A stretch of 64,000 nt of DNA from Polytrichum commune. Its lineage: Eukaryota; Streptophyta; Polytrichopsida; Polytrichales; Polytrichaceae. The position numbers were made by a program, and so were the translations under genes. The notes under the pieces were generated by a model. It was not told the DNA's origin. It made no database searches and saw only the letters and a program-made list of their open reading frames with translations. Of the stretch, positions 31,761-43,440 are shown one piece after another. The stretch's first letter is position 1. Each line of letters begins with the position of its first letter. The DNA lies in contig OX485807.1 in NCBI GenBank assembly GCA_950295325.1, positions 11,869,001-11,933,000 of the forward strand, written 5' to 3'.

Positions 31761-33051
31761 GCTAATCATTTAGCAAATTTTGCGTGACTCCAATCCTACA
31801 AGAAGCGGATTTAAGCTAAGAGTGTCCTTTTGAGGCCCGCTTATCTTCGTCTCGTCCTACAACGATGTTGTCGTCTTGCAAATCATCCAATTCTTTCCTG
31901 TCCCACTCACAGAACTTCCGAAATATAAGGATTGTTTAATTATCTGCAAATTAACTAAAGCAAGACTCGTAAGTTATAACTTATTAGGTGATTTCCCAAA
32001 ATAGAGATTAGATGAATCAAACACAGATAAAATCGTTCATGTCTAAACAATTACACCGGTGGTCGATAAACCACTGGTATTTGTGGCAGTTCTCAATATG
32101 CAGACTTTGGAAAGGAACAGACCATAGCATTGCTGACATTCTTTCTGCAAACAACTGCATGTCATCGCATGTTAGTTTTAGAAACCAGTCAGTGCAACAT
32201 GCACAGAATGTTGGAAACAATAACACAGGACGAACAATAGAATATTGAAACAATAATATTTTACCATAGAACTTGTTCCTAATTTCTAGTACGTCGATGG
32301 CATGGGGGAATCAGGACACTAAACATTCTATAACAATTATGTGAAAAACACTTAGAACATAGGTTTGGGAAATAAAAGTTTTAGACCATAACCTTGAAGG
32401 TGTATGTCAACTAGTTCCTCTCCTGCACTGAAAGTGTCAGCACAAGGGCCTCTACACTTGAACTCTTCAGACAATGCTTAACAACTGGACATACTGAATC
32501 ACAATACAAGATACATAGTCTTGGAAAACTCCATGTACTTCAAATTAATATTCACAAAAAGAATCACCGGCATTTACACTCTCGCTCACATGGAGCTTTG
32601 ACACTCCACTACCTAAAGTGCCATCCTAAAGTAAAAAAGCTATCTTGTAGAACTACTGAATCGGCTGACATGATCATTATGCTACACAAAACTAACCAGG
32701 AAAGTTGATGAGAGGAAGGGTAATTCGTTTTCGTCATATTGCCACCACCATCTCCTTCTGAACTGCCAAATGCATTTCCACGGAGCTACAGAAGTCACGG
32801 CCGAATCAAATTCACCTTTGTCAAACCAATCCTCGTCGAATCGTGAATTTTTCTTCACGAAACAATGCAGCTAAAATGTCCACCTGCAACCAGTCATGGG
32901 AGGGTGCAAGGGTGCACACTCCTCATGGTCGGCTCTCTGTATCTACAGATTCGACCGAGAAGCAACGCCTGGAGCCTACACTACAATGCACCAATGTCAC
33001 TTCTGGAGGAGTCGTTCGCAGTTTGAAGGAAAATGAAAGATGAACTTCCAA
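31761..33051. other. Intergenic and 3' flank of ATL copy 2
   Basis: No gene or repeat is recognised. The 3' UTR of the minus-strand ATL gene is expected in the last few hundred bases (about 32600-33051). A frame at 32012-32248 overlaps an equally long opposite-strand frame and is probably chance. Confidence 0.4.
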
Positions 33052-34780
33052 TCAGACTGGCGGGCGGCCAGCTTGCAGCACTAGATCTGAGGTAGACCTT
33101 CGCAATGGAAACATCACCCCCCTCAAGTTGGAAAGAGTCGAAAGGCTCCATCTCCCGGACCACGTTCGCTCGGATAAGCTGGCTGCTGCGGACGTGTCCG
33201 CTCTCGCACTCGGCTCAGCAGTGGAAGCCTCGTTGCCTCTCAAGTCTATCGTAACCCAATGATCATGAGGGTTCACAGCAGGGAACGTATTCTCCTTTCT
33301 TGACGAAGCAGAATCCATGCTTTCGGATCGCAGAAACTCTCCTTGCAATGCATTAGTTCCATTACTGTACTGAGGCTCTGCACCTTCACCACCTATCAAA
33401 TTACTTTGCAATGACTTGAGACCAGTGCCCAAGGAAGATGTGCGTCGAATCCCTGTCAACGTAGGTGCAGACTTCTTGTTCATACTGACAGGCTTGTCCA
33501 ACTGCTTTGTATCAGTGGTTGGTGACATCATCATTCTCTCAAGTGCGGCTACGCCCCGAACAGCACGCCGAAATGACGACGAATTCCGGATCATAGCCAA
33601 GCGAGCGCTGCTCCGCTCATCTTCACGTGTGATTGGTGCACCTGCCGCGGTTGGCAAATTCCCTCCTGAAAACGAAAGAAACATATAAGAATTAGTTCAA
33701 GTGATACGTTACCTTGAATCATCAATTGAATCAAGAACGAGAAGAATTCATTTTTGTTTAAGTCAAAGTGGCATCTGGCTTTCAGGACTTCCTTTCAAAT
33801 ACACTTTTTTCAAAGGTAGCCATTCTACTTCAATCCCAAACCAAACTTGCCCTAGACAAGAAAAAGAAAACAATGCAGCCTTCAATACTGGCTACATTGA
33901 TGAAGTGAATTCTCTTCTTAACATATAGTGTTCCTCTTCACGATTCTTGAGAGCTGCAGCCATGACGGGCACAAGAATAGTAGTATTTCCTAACCCTGAA
34001 ATTTCAAGGGCCTCATACACAAAGTAATTGGCAGGTAACTTATAGATTTTCGACAGCTCCAAACGTTGCCATGTTAACAGATGCCACTTCATTCGGACAA
34101 CGCGAAAACCAGTACAAACATCATCCCTAGAGGTGCCTCCCGCTATCGTATCAACCAAAAATAATGATGGGGGGCTGTTGTACACGAGGATAGTTTAGCT
34201 TAAAGAATTTACCTTCGAAAGTCACGCTGCCGTTGTTTTCAGGCTGGATTGTGTCCATAACGACCGAGAAAGCGCCATCCGCAGCAACTGGCTGAACATC
34301 TTCGTTACCACTGTCGCTAGTGTAATCGATATTGTCCGGCTGGCGTGACGACGGGGACAAGCTCGCGCGGCATAGCGGGCAAGTTGAGTGCGAATTGAAC
34401 CAGAGGTCGATACATTCCAAGTGGAAAACGTGTTTACATTGAGGTAGCTGCCGCAGGCTATCCTCAGGCTCGAATTCTGACAAGCAAACAGGGCATTCAC
34501 GATCCTCCTTCTCATTCAAGTCTTTGAAGTGCACGATAGGCAAAGCGTTAATCGTATCCTTCGCAAGGCCGTGCACTTTGTTGTTGTAAGTCCGTCGAGG
34601 GCCAGTCTGCGTGACGACGTCGCCGACGATGCAGCGCTTGAGGAAAATGGACATGAAGCCAATGAGGAAGAAGGCAGCAATGAGGACGATGATGATGATG
34701 GCCATGGTTGGGTTGAACTTCGAGTTACTATTCACGGAGTCGTAATAAGGCGGGGTGTTTATAGGCGAATAAGTCGACAT
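33052..34780 (-). CDS. ATL-type RING-H2 E3 ubiquitin ligase, two exons (copy 2)
   Basis: Exons 34780-34213 and 33665-33052 (minus) join in phase 1 across GTAAAT...TTTCAG to give 393 residues. Layout is typical of ATL proteins: a short N-terminus, a transmembrane helix at about 26-47 (MAIIIIVLIAAFFLIGFMSI), a GLD-like motif (HGLAKDTINALP, 70-81) and a RING-H2 finger with Cys96, Cys99, Cys115, His117, His120, Cys123, Cys134 and Cys137 (x15 and x10 spacing, Trp127 present). The long Ser/Thr-rich tail encoded by exon 2 has RNSSSFRRAVRGVAALERMM and WSGRWSLSTLSNLRGVMFPL blocks. It should act as a membrane-anchored ubiquitin ligase. It converges on ATL copy 1, 8.6 kb away. The tails and intron positions of the two genes differ, so if they are duplicates the event is old. 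All metal ligands are intact. Confidence 0.9.
33666..34212 (-). other. Intron of ATL copy 2
   Basis: 547-bp intron, donor GTAAAT and acceptor TTTTCAG. No repeat seen. Without splicing the frame would add 20 residues and stop at 34151. Confidence 0.8.
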
Positions 34781-35779
34781 TTTCCTACCTAGTTCTCAAA
34801 TGTAGCTGTATCAATCTTATACCGACTCCTTTAAGCACACAAATCAACTCTCAAGTTATGTTTTCCAAGAAAAGAGTTCACAGCCAATACCGAGAGGAAT
34901 TAAAGGAGCCAGCAAACTCCCTTTCCTAAATTTTAAGCTTGCTCAATGCTCAGTTTTCTTCAAATCCAAAGCTAAGCCTTCAGAATTCGATACACGTAAT
35001 ACAGAGCTTTGATGTCCTGCCTGTTGCAATGTTTCAGATAATTTAGTAGAGTCAAGGTCCAATCGGGATTTCGAGGCGTCTAAAATTGCACGAGTTCTGC
35101 AAATCTCGATTGGCTAAACGCCGACGCCGAGTTAAGATTTGGAATTTTAAAGAGAGGAAATAGTAACAACGAGCTTCCTCGATATCTCTGTTCCTCGTAG
35201 CTCAACACAGACTTTCCAATCTTGCCTTTTGCAAACCAGACTTCGAAGATTTTTACCCCTTGCCAGCTGCAGCTTCTTAGCTGAAACAGAACATCGTGCG
35301 CCACTTTCTCTTTCGTTAAGCTTTCGAGCACTCTCTCTATTTTCAGTTTTCCTTTGAATCTCAAGTTCGCACCACCCAGCGACTCCCCTTAAAATTTGTT
35401 CCGCTCCGCCAATCTCAGGATTCGGACCTCACGAACCGAGCACACTTTGTGGAATGCTCTCTTTCCACGATTGCTATAACCAAATCGTTTTCCCTCCGTC
35501 GATGTCAGAATCCGGCACTAACGAACTCCTTACAGAGACTTCTATATAAATTTTCCCGCCACTGTTATATCCTCTCTCTTTTCAAGATTGCTATATAGCT
35601 ATCTAATTTTATCTGCTGAAAATTTCCGAACACTCTTTCAGAACTCCTTCCTCACCACCTCAAACTCGCACACTCCACCGACTCCTCTGCAAATCTACTT
35701 CCCTCCGTCTAAGTTATGTCAGTGTCCAGCACCAACGGACTCCTCACATAGACTTCCTAGAGGTTGTATTTCCATGCCA

Positions 35780-35819
<40 letters not shown>

Positions 35820-36365
35820 GTCCTCCTATCTCTCAACTCCAACACCAGACAGAGTCGCTGCCACCCGACCAGAATCTGGCACACAGACGGACTCCTCAAA
35901 AGAGACTTCTAAACAATGACGTATAATTTTCCCTTGTTTACTATGTAGGATTCTTTTTCCTCTCTTTTTCTTTTCGATTTCCCTTTTCCTGTCTCTCGAC
36001 TCACTCCCACACCAGACGAGCAACGACGCTGCCACGCGACCGTGCCAAATTTGTGCGGCCCCGGACGACCGTGGCGAGGACTCAACACAAGCCTAGCCGG
36101 CCTCCAAACTGAGCTCACACTTTTGTAAGGACTTTTGACCTACTTCCACCCAGGCTCGCCGATCGAACAGGAAACTTCTGGAGGCAGTGCACTCCGTCAT
36201 CACTGCTACCTTAATGGCGTTGCCGATGCTCGCAATGGCGGAGCTGCGAAGGCCGTCGCGAAACAGCCCCCCCTGCTTCTCCTCCTCGGCCGCATCCATA
36301 CCCGGCCTGATACCCGGCCCCACACCAGGCCCCCACCCCCGGCTCTCAGGGCCCTTTTAAAATTT
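34781..36365 (-). promoter_or_regulatory. Upstream region of ATL copy 2 with divergent repeats and (CT)17
   Basis: Three related blocks contain 'CCCTCCGTC...TGTCAG(A/T)(A/G)TCC(G/A)GCAC(T/C)AACG(A/G)ACTCCT' and '(A/C)AGA(C)TTCTA' (about 35490, 35700 and 35870). The first two are preceded by Cys-like 'GATTGCTATA' and 'CACC...GACTCC' stretches, so the unit is about 200 bp and diverged. A CT microsatellite spans about 35781-35816. No core promoter could be fixed. Confidence 0.5.
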
Positions 36366-37123
36366 GGGAAATAACCCCCGCAGTCACGCCCCAGACGCCG
36401 CCGCCAGGTGGCGGCAGCGGCCCCAGTTCACAACGAGTGCCGACCTAGTTTCTTTTATAAGGTGAGGTCATATGGGATAGTACATGCCACTTCCTCATGG
36501 CTTGGGTGTCGCAACGTCTACGTATTCTCATCTCAAAGCCCAAGGCAACGGACTTTTGTCTTTGTGAAACGAAGCCCATTTAAGGTAGTCAGGTTTTAAA
36601 AGTGACACTTTAAAAAAAAATCATTTTTTCTTGGCAAGTTAGATAGTTTGGAAGATTTCCCCCAAATCCATAGATTAGTAAGTCTATACATAATAGATAA
36701 ACAGAATTTTAAAAGAATAAAAATCATATGCAACCTACAGAAATTCGTAGAGTTGTCGTAAGGAAAGAGCCTTTTACTCTTCACTAGGGGGGGGGTCTAT
36801 TGATGTTGGATTGCTAAATGAGAATCACCACAAAATCAGCCCTAATTCGGGTGAGGATCTTCTATTAAATGAAGGTGTTGTCCCCCTTTTGTGGATCACT
36901 CCTCACACCATCTCGATGAGCGGGTAGATTCTTGATTAGTCATTGTGATCAGCCAAAGTTGGAGCTCTTGTGAAAGTGTTCTTGCATCCTTCCGGCACCG
37001 CTATTATGAATGGATGAAGTGGTGCTATTTTATACCTAATGCCACATATGATTAATCGCTTTTAACGATGACTTACTCGATGACACCATTGCACTCACTT
37101 GTTGACAACTTAAGGATTAAAAC
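36366..37123. other. Intergenic with a GC-rich palindromic block
   Basis: 36380-36426 contains GCCGCCGCCAGGTGGCGGC, a near-perfect palindrome, flanked by CCCGCAGTCAC and CGGCCCCAGT. The same ordered motifs are found at 40815-40876. The rest is unremarkable. Confidence 0.6.
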
Positions 37124-37867
37124 CAGGGTTGTCTATTGTGTCGTGACGGAGGCTAATCCCGACATAATGTCGTGGCGTCATGGCACATATCTGTCACGAC
37201 ATTATGCCGGATGCCGTCTTTATCCTGACGAACTTGAATTTTACCGTATTTTTTGTGTAATTACATTACCCCAATCAAGACACGTAGGATTTATGATGTC
37301 CACATATGGTGCCATGTCAGCAAAGTAGAGGTAAAGTGGGAAAAAAATTACTAGCGCCCGTCCCCCCCCGTTCCCCCCGTTCCCCCCGTTCCCCCCGCTC
37401 CCTACGTTCCCCTCCCCCATCCGGCACCCCATCCGCCCCCCCCCCCCCCCCCAATCCGAACCCCAATCCGTACCCCATCCGTACCCCATCCGGCCTCCAT
37501 CCAGTACCCCATCCGGCCCTCCATCCGGCATTCCCCCGTCCGCATCCGTTCCCGTCCCCGTCCGCTCCGTTCCCCTCCCCCCCCCCCACACACCCTCATT
37601 TGTCATATTTTACTACTTTGATTTTAACAGAATGATAAACACAAAGGCAAAATGATTTACCTGGCAAGGGAAATATGCACATCCACGTTGGATTTTTCTG
37701 CCACATTAGATGCCACCTTGGCAAGAAGGTAAGTATTTTACCCACCCTACTAGCTTCCCCTAGTATGACCCTACGTGGACCCTATTATGTCGTGACGGAG
37801 GGGTCCGCCCCGACACGACACGTCATGACGTCATGACGGTGGCAGGACGTCGCGATAGACAACCCTG
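37124..37867. mobile_element. hAT-type MITE with 8-bp target duplication and a C-rich minisatellite
   Basis: Ends CAGGGTTGTCTATTG and its inverted match (CAGGGTTGTCTATCG on the other strand). ATTAAAAC is duplicated on both sides (37116-37123, 37868-37875). TIRs starting CAGGG with 8-bp duplications are typical of hAT elements. Both subterminal parts carry many copies of GTCGTGACG or CGTCATGACG. The centre (37362-37590) is a C-rich simple repeat. There is no transposase. Confidence 0.92.
37362..37590. repeat. C-rich minisatellite (CCCCCGTTC / CCCCATCCG units)
   Basis: The plus strand is almost devoid of G outside CCG: repeated CCCCCCGTT units, then a C run at 37436-37452, then ATCCG(T/A)ACCCC units. 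Frames through it are low-complexity Pro/Ser or Gly-rich and are not genes. Confidence 0.85.
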
Positions 37868-37875
37868 ATTAAAAC

Positions 37876-38744
37876 TAGGTGTCACCAAACGGAAGGTATT
37901 ACTTTAAGGCCTCAATACCTTATGTGGTTCTAAGAATATCACTTGATGTAAGATGGCCCCTTGTCTAAGGGCTCTGATTCTTATCATGACTTAATCTGGA
38001 CTAATAGGTTGTTGGCTTTGACTTATTTGACATATGAGGATTCTTTGACCTATTAATTATGGTTTTGGTTACCCATCACTAGCATGCTTCAAGTCTTAAT
38101 AAGGACAACCATGAGCTCTTCCAGTCCCAACCACCTAGCCACACAAGGGACTTCATAAATTTTAGATCTAACTCCTGGATTCTTCACTTTGATTTATTAT
38201 TGAATCTCTCTCGGTCTCCTACCTTTAGAGCGTTAATGAATCTCTCCAAGTCTTCTAGTTTTTAATTATTACCAAAATTCTCTTAGTCTTTTAACTCTCT
38301 CCTTTAAATCTCCTTTAAGTATTAGACCTCTCTCTCTCTTAGTTTCTTGACTTAGGATCATTATTGGATCTCTCTTAGTTTCCATATTTTGAAGCACATG
38401 ACTTTATTACCATCCTTAGGATACTTTGAGGGGGTACAAGTAATATTCATAAGACAAGATAATATGATATTCAAACCACTACGTGAATATTGTTTCATCC
38501 AATTTTCGGAAGCCTTTGTTATGTTAAAGCCCTTTAATTTTTTACCTTTCAGCAATGAACGACACCTTACCTTTAGACTTGCCTATAAATTGTAAGACTA
38601 TTGATAGTAGCCCCTCCCCCCCCCCCCCCCCCGCAACAAACATACACTTTTAGCTTTGCACTCACTTCTCGGATGGAATCAAAGACGCAATTAGTGCAAC
38701 ATGATTAATAAATCCAACTTATGCACATCATTAGCCATTTCCGT
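37876..38744. other. Intergenic; CT-rich degenerate repeats and poly-C
   Basis: 38180-38380 has repeated 'TTATT...AATCTCTC(T/C)...GTCT(C/T)CTA' blocks of about 45-60 bp. A C run of about 20 lies at 38611-38632. Confidence 0.45.
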
Positions 38745-39275
38745 CAAAAGAAATTGGATGTTTTATTCATTGTCAAAGTAATCATATAGGTCCTAGGGGG
38801 CTGTAATTATGTTGACTTTTAAACATGTGTCTTTTTGGTGTATGTTCTTAGACTCACACCTAACCACACACCACTCAAATATAGGTGTTTGTTTAAGATG
38901 AGTAATTGGAGTGAGGCATGCTTACCTTGGCATTGTGCATCTTGTTCTATCATCCCATACAAGGTTTGTGGTCCCATTTCAACCCACAAACAATTTCCAT
39001 TGTTGGAGAACACCTCGTTCATTCATTACTTGTGTATCGAGCAAACAGTTATTTCAAAATTTTAAGGCCAAGTTGAGATGCAAAAGTTACAGGAGGTCAA
39101 ATGAAACATTTTCATTTTCCTCAATTGATCTCATCAACCCTACCAACCTTAAATCACCAAACCTAGAGTGATGTTTGTATCCAACTTCACTACGACATTT
39201 TTTTCTGTGTGTATGTTCATATCTACAAAAAAAATTATCTACCACTCAAAATAGGTGTCTATTCAAATATCCACT
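38745..39275 (+). mobile_element. MITE family A, two copies in tandem
   Basis: First copy: 'CATATAGGTCCTAGGGGGCT' to 'AAGATGAGTAATTGGAGTGA' ending near GCTTACC. Second copy: 'TGGTCCCATTTCAACCCACA', 'AAGTTGAGATGCAAAAGTTA' and 'CCACTCAAAATAGGTGTCTA' (about 38955-39275). Confidence 0.65.
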
Positions 39276-39979
39276 TTGATATTAGTTGGTCCCAGTTGGG
39301 TTATACTACAAAAGATTTTAATAAAGTGTGCAAGGTTGTATAGTTGATAGCATGGAATGTAATGATAGATTGAGAATGTTAGGTGGATACCCACATTAGT
39401 AGTTAAAACAATATGATACCATCGGGTGTGCATATTTTATGCCAAATGGACGATAATGGTCCTAGTCTATGCCAAGTGTTGACCCAGTGATGTGAGTTTT
39501 GTGTGATGAAACGTTGCAAATATCAAGTGGATATCAACAACAAAGATTAAACAACTATAATATCCAACATGCATTGATACTAAATTTATCTACATGATGT
39601 CCTTGAATCCCTAGTCATCTGGTATCATGGACAGATCATGTACTTCTCCCTTGTTATTTGCATATATGACATTGCAAAATTCCATGGTATCACCTATACT
39701 ACAAACCTTGGACATTTTATGATTATTTAGATATCATAACCCATCATATATCGAATATTAAAATTTCTTAAATGCCCTTACATGTTGGTATATGAAACAA
39801 AAACACCCGCACAACACTACTACACCCATTATATTTGGTTACTTGTGTCGTTCAAATTGGTGTGACATATTGATTTGCAAATAGATTTATGTGTTCATAT
39901 TGGCTGGTGTGGTTTGCATAACTTGTCATGTAATAACAAGTGTCCTAACATAGATGTGCTTACTTTGGTTACTTCTTTT
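39276..39979. other. Intergenic, nothing recognised
   Basis: AT-rich, with short frames only. Confidence 0.35.
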
Positions 39980-40205
39980 GATAAGTAAGGATTTAGGTGT
40001 GAATCCAAGAGCAAACACCAAAAAAGACATGTTCAAAAGAGACTGGACTACGTGCTCAAAACGTGTTAGTCTTTCTAAGCTCAATGGTTAATGCAATATG
40101 GGAGGGGAGAATATATGATAATTTAATGAGCATGAGAATACTTCACGTTGGCAATGATTATGTGTTTGTATGATCTCTGAAAATTATGAGGAAAATGACT
40201 CTAAC
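39980..40205 (-). mobile_element. MITE family A, partial
   Basis: Reverse-strand blocks 'CAAACACCAAAAAAGACATG', 'AGAGACTGGACTACGTGCTC' and 'TATGGGAGGGGAGAATATAT'. Confidence 0.6.
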
Positions 40206-41575
40206 CTCGTTTTGGATTTGCTAACCATCTCGTACTATTGTAATTGTGTGTTTTGTGTTCTAGGAGAGTGGGCTAGTCCAAAAAGGGCAACCGATAAGAA
40301 CCCCATTCGACTTTACAATCACCTTCCTTGGCACACCCTCAGCTCCGTAATGTCACCCCTCCCTCTCTTATATCCCAGAACCTTCGGGACAAATATGTTG
40401 AGTTTACATCCCTCTCCTTGTTGTCACATCTCCTTCTCATATACCACCGGTTTCGACACCAAAATAAACTACCAAAGAATTCAAACCACAAACTCACACG
40501 CACCATGCCATCATCATCGTCACGATTGCAACGTTGACTTTGTGTTATTCTATAATGTCACATGCTCCACTAATTCTCTATTGTATCATGCATATGTGGT
40601 AACTTTGCAGGCCTCCTTAACATCACGTGCACTTTGGTTGTCACGGGCGTGAGTGATATTAGGGAGGTTGGGGTGTATTGCAAGATCATTTATGTGGGCC
40701 GATGAGGGTTAAAAAATTACTGTGGGCCACACTAATTCCCTGGTATTGTGTCCCTGGTATAGCATCAACCAACGGTTGCATACCCGGCGGCTGGGCCCCT
40801 TGGGAGGGAAGGTACCTCCGCAGTGACTGGCCGCTCGATCGGACGCCGCCGCCAGGTGGCGGCAGCAGCCCCAGTAGTCTGCGCCGGGTTCCGGCCCCAC
40901 GAGCGCCGCCACGTGGCCAGCGGCCCTCTTCAGATTGTGGGCAATTGCCATTGCGTCCTGCTGACTCAGCTCCTGGCGCAGGGGTGCGGGGGGGGATGAC
41001 CTGGCAGTCAGTCAGGATTGAATTGAAGGATTAAAAAGAAAGGAAGAGACAGAATAAAAGGGACCTGAAGAACTGCATCAGATAACCCTGCGGATTGTAT
41101 TTTTTTATTTTTTTATTTTTAAAACTTTGTTTTAAAAAAAAATTAACTGTCTTCAAAACATCCTGCATGTCCCCCGATACATGACACCAGTCTAATTAAC
41201 AGGGGCTGGAGACTGCCCGCCAGGAAAAAATAGTTTATAAACCAACTTCTGAGTTGAGAGTGGAAGGAATTTTCTAATGGGTCCGAGTTGTGGGCCTGCC
41301 ACGTGTCTGTTTCTCATGCACTCTCGGAGACAAGTGGCTTAGAATATATATATGTATATGCATTCTTAAGGTTATTCGGACAACCGACATGTTGGTGTTC
41401 TTTTAAGATAGGATTGAAGTTGTGTCATCTTATGTGATTCTATGAAGCCGTTCCTTATATAGAGGCCCATCTCGGCGCACCCCATTTACCAATCGTATTT
41501 GTCCAATCAACTCATACATATATGGAAACGGAAACATTCGGAGATCGATGAGTTGGACTCGTATAAATGACGTAG
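40206..41575. other. Intergenic, including a GC-rich block
   Basis: 40780-41000 is GC-rich and contains the shared GCCGCCGCCAGGTGGCGGC palindrome (about 40847-40865). A 118-codon frame (40678-41034) is Pro/Gly/Arg-rich with no recognisable domain. This may be the end of an unidentified element. Confidence 0.4.
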
Positions 41576-41722
41576 CATAACATTATTCATATCCACAATA
41601 GTTTTATGTGGGACTGACAGTATTATATGGAATATTCCTCACATTCAGACTGAATGTGGGGAGTATTCCACATAATATTGTCAGTCTCACAGAACATTGC
41701 TATGGATCTTAATAATGTTATG
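41576..41722. ncRNA. Long foldback, candidate hairpin RNA or foldback MITE
   Basis: Arms of about 72 bp (41576-41647 and 41650-41722) are complementary with few mismatches. Examples: CATAACATTATT against AATAATGTTATG at the base, GGGACTGACAGTATTATATG against CATAATATTGTCAGTCTCAC, and CACATTCA/TGAATGTG at a 3-nt loop. The shape fits a young inverted-repeat small-RNA precursor or a foldback MITE. No target duplication is clear. Confidence 0.5.
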
Positions 41723-42299
41723 AGGTCGTTCAAGTACATCTATTATGTATCTTATCACCGTATGCTCATATCATACAAGGTTGTGTTTAGGATAGTTCAA
41801 TTCCATGCAAGTTCAGTTAGAATTTGACTTATTTGAACTTTGGGAACTCTTGCGAAGTGTCGCGTAGGTCCTAGAAGCCTTCCCTGGTTTGGTTGGTATG
41901 GTCACGAGAACATATACATGTTTTGTTACAAACTGATAACCAACAGGAGGAGAGTGGATGATGAGCCATAGGAGCGGGTGAGTCATCCATCGACTTGAAC
42001 TAGGTCTCAGTCATAATCGATGAGCTCATGGGCAGATGTTGAGAATTATGAACAATATTGTGCCTCCATGGATGAAAATGGCCACGAGAGCTAATACTCC
42101 TTCTGCTCTTGGATGAGTGCTCAACTAAGATATTTTGATTATTATTCAGTTCGCTTTTCGTGTTTTCCAACTACTACTGATTAGATGCACACAACAAAAC
42201 TTTTGTTGCATTAGCGTTAACTACAATAAAACATCGACAAACATCATACTGACATTTGAATTTCCCCTTCCTTTAGTTATTATGCATGTTTGTTGATTC
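41723..42299. other. Intergenic, nothing recognised
   Basis: Only short frames. No repeat match. Confidence 0.35.
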
Positions 42300-42500
42300 C
42301 TTAACTACAAACATAAATCCTCCCAATTGTATGCACTATTGCGTGTGACGCCTTTTAATCATTATTGAAGGCATAGTCCACCCCTTTTAATCACGTGTCT
42401 TTTACGGTGTAGGTGCTTTGATCCTCACTTAACCTCACACTAATCAAATCATAAGCATCCGATTAAGAAAAGTAACCAAAATAACACCCACTTGCCTTCC
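42300..42500 (+). mobile_element. MITE family A, 3' half, degenerate
   Basis: Blocks 'GCATAGTCCACCCCTTTTAA', 'TCACGTGTCTTTTACGGTGT' and 'TTAAGAAAAGTAACCAAAAT', ending near CACCCACTTGC. Confidence 0.6.
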
Positions 42501-43190
42501 GGTTCAAGATGGATTCCAGAAAAAGTACTCTAACACGGACCTTGGCCACCTCAGCACCACAAGTCTAGTCATCGTCCAACGAGGTCCATAATCGTTAAGC
42601 TTCTAAAATAATCCATTTCAGAATCTTGGTCATTGACCCCGGGCCACTCAGCTTTTTAGCACATGAAACAACTTCATTCAATTCACCCACTCACTAATTA
42701 ACTTACAACACTGAAGGGAATCTGCTTGTCCACTTGTCATGGTGACACGTGGCACGTTCTAATTGGACGATTGCAATTCTCCCTAGGCACACACACATTC
42801 TTTGTGGATGCCAATGAATCTTGAAGGTTCCGAGCATCGGAAGTTAGGGGGGGGGGGGGTTAAAGGGGAATGTTGAGGTGGCGGGCTTCAAGCCAAACAC
42901 CTATATATATATATAATTTTTTTGTGATTGATTTAAGTGTGGGATTAGGCTTAGTTTACTTCCACAATCTAAGCCATGAGGTGCATGGGAGATATATATG
43001 TATCGTAGATGGAACTTAATGAGAGCCGGGAAGAAACAGCTCGAAAGTCGAAGTTATATATCACACATGGCAGCCTAGGAGCCCGACTCGAGATTTATTC
43101 TAAGTTAAGGCTCATGGAACACAAAGTCCGGGACTTCAGTTCCTATTTTTAACTTAGGCCTTCAGAAAAGGCTCTCAACCTGACCAGATG
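42501..43190. other. Intergenic, simple repeats only
   Basis: A G run at 42847-42860 and (TA)n at 42903-42914. No gene. Confidence 0.4.
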
Positions 43191-43440
43191 AGGGCCGCTT
43201 TCACACACGAACCCGTGACCATGGAATTGGGAAGTGCCCAAAGGCCGTCCCAAGGCACTTCCCAAATCCATGTAGTGTAGTCACGGGCCCTCAAGTGTAG
43301 TGTGAGGTCATATGTGACTCGGCCCTTAGCCAAATGCTATTCCAATGAACTTCGATTCATGCAGGATCCTCACACATGGTAAAGGTAGAATAAATCAATG
43401 GTTGTGAGGTTTCGGAGTGCCTTGTTTTCTTCTCCACTTT
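43191..43440 (+). mobile_element. MITE family B, left half
   Basis: Starts AGGGCCGCTTTCACACACGA, shares 'GGCCCTCAAGTGTAGTGTGA' and 'AATGGTTGTGAGGTTTCGGA', and loses similarity after 'GGAGTGCC'. Confidence 0.75.

Noticed and set aside
37241-37635. Pro-rich and Gly-rich frames of about 110-120 residues
   Set aside because: They are translations of the C-rich minisatellite inside a hAT-type MITE.
40678-41034. 118-residue frame in a GC-rich block
   Set aside because: No recognisable domain, and the composition explains the open frame. It contains the palindrome shared with 36.4 kb.
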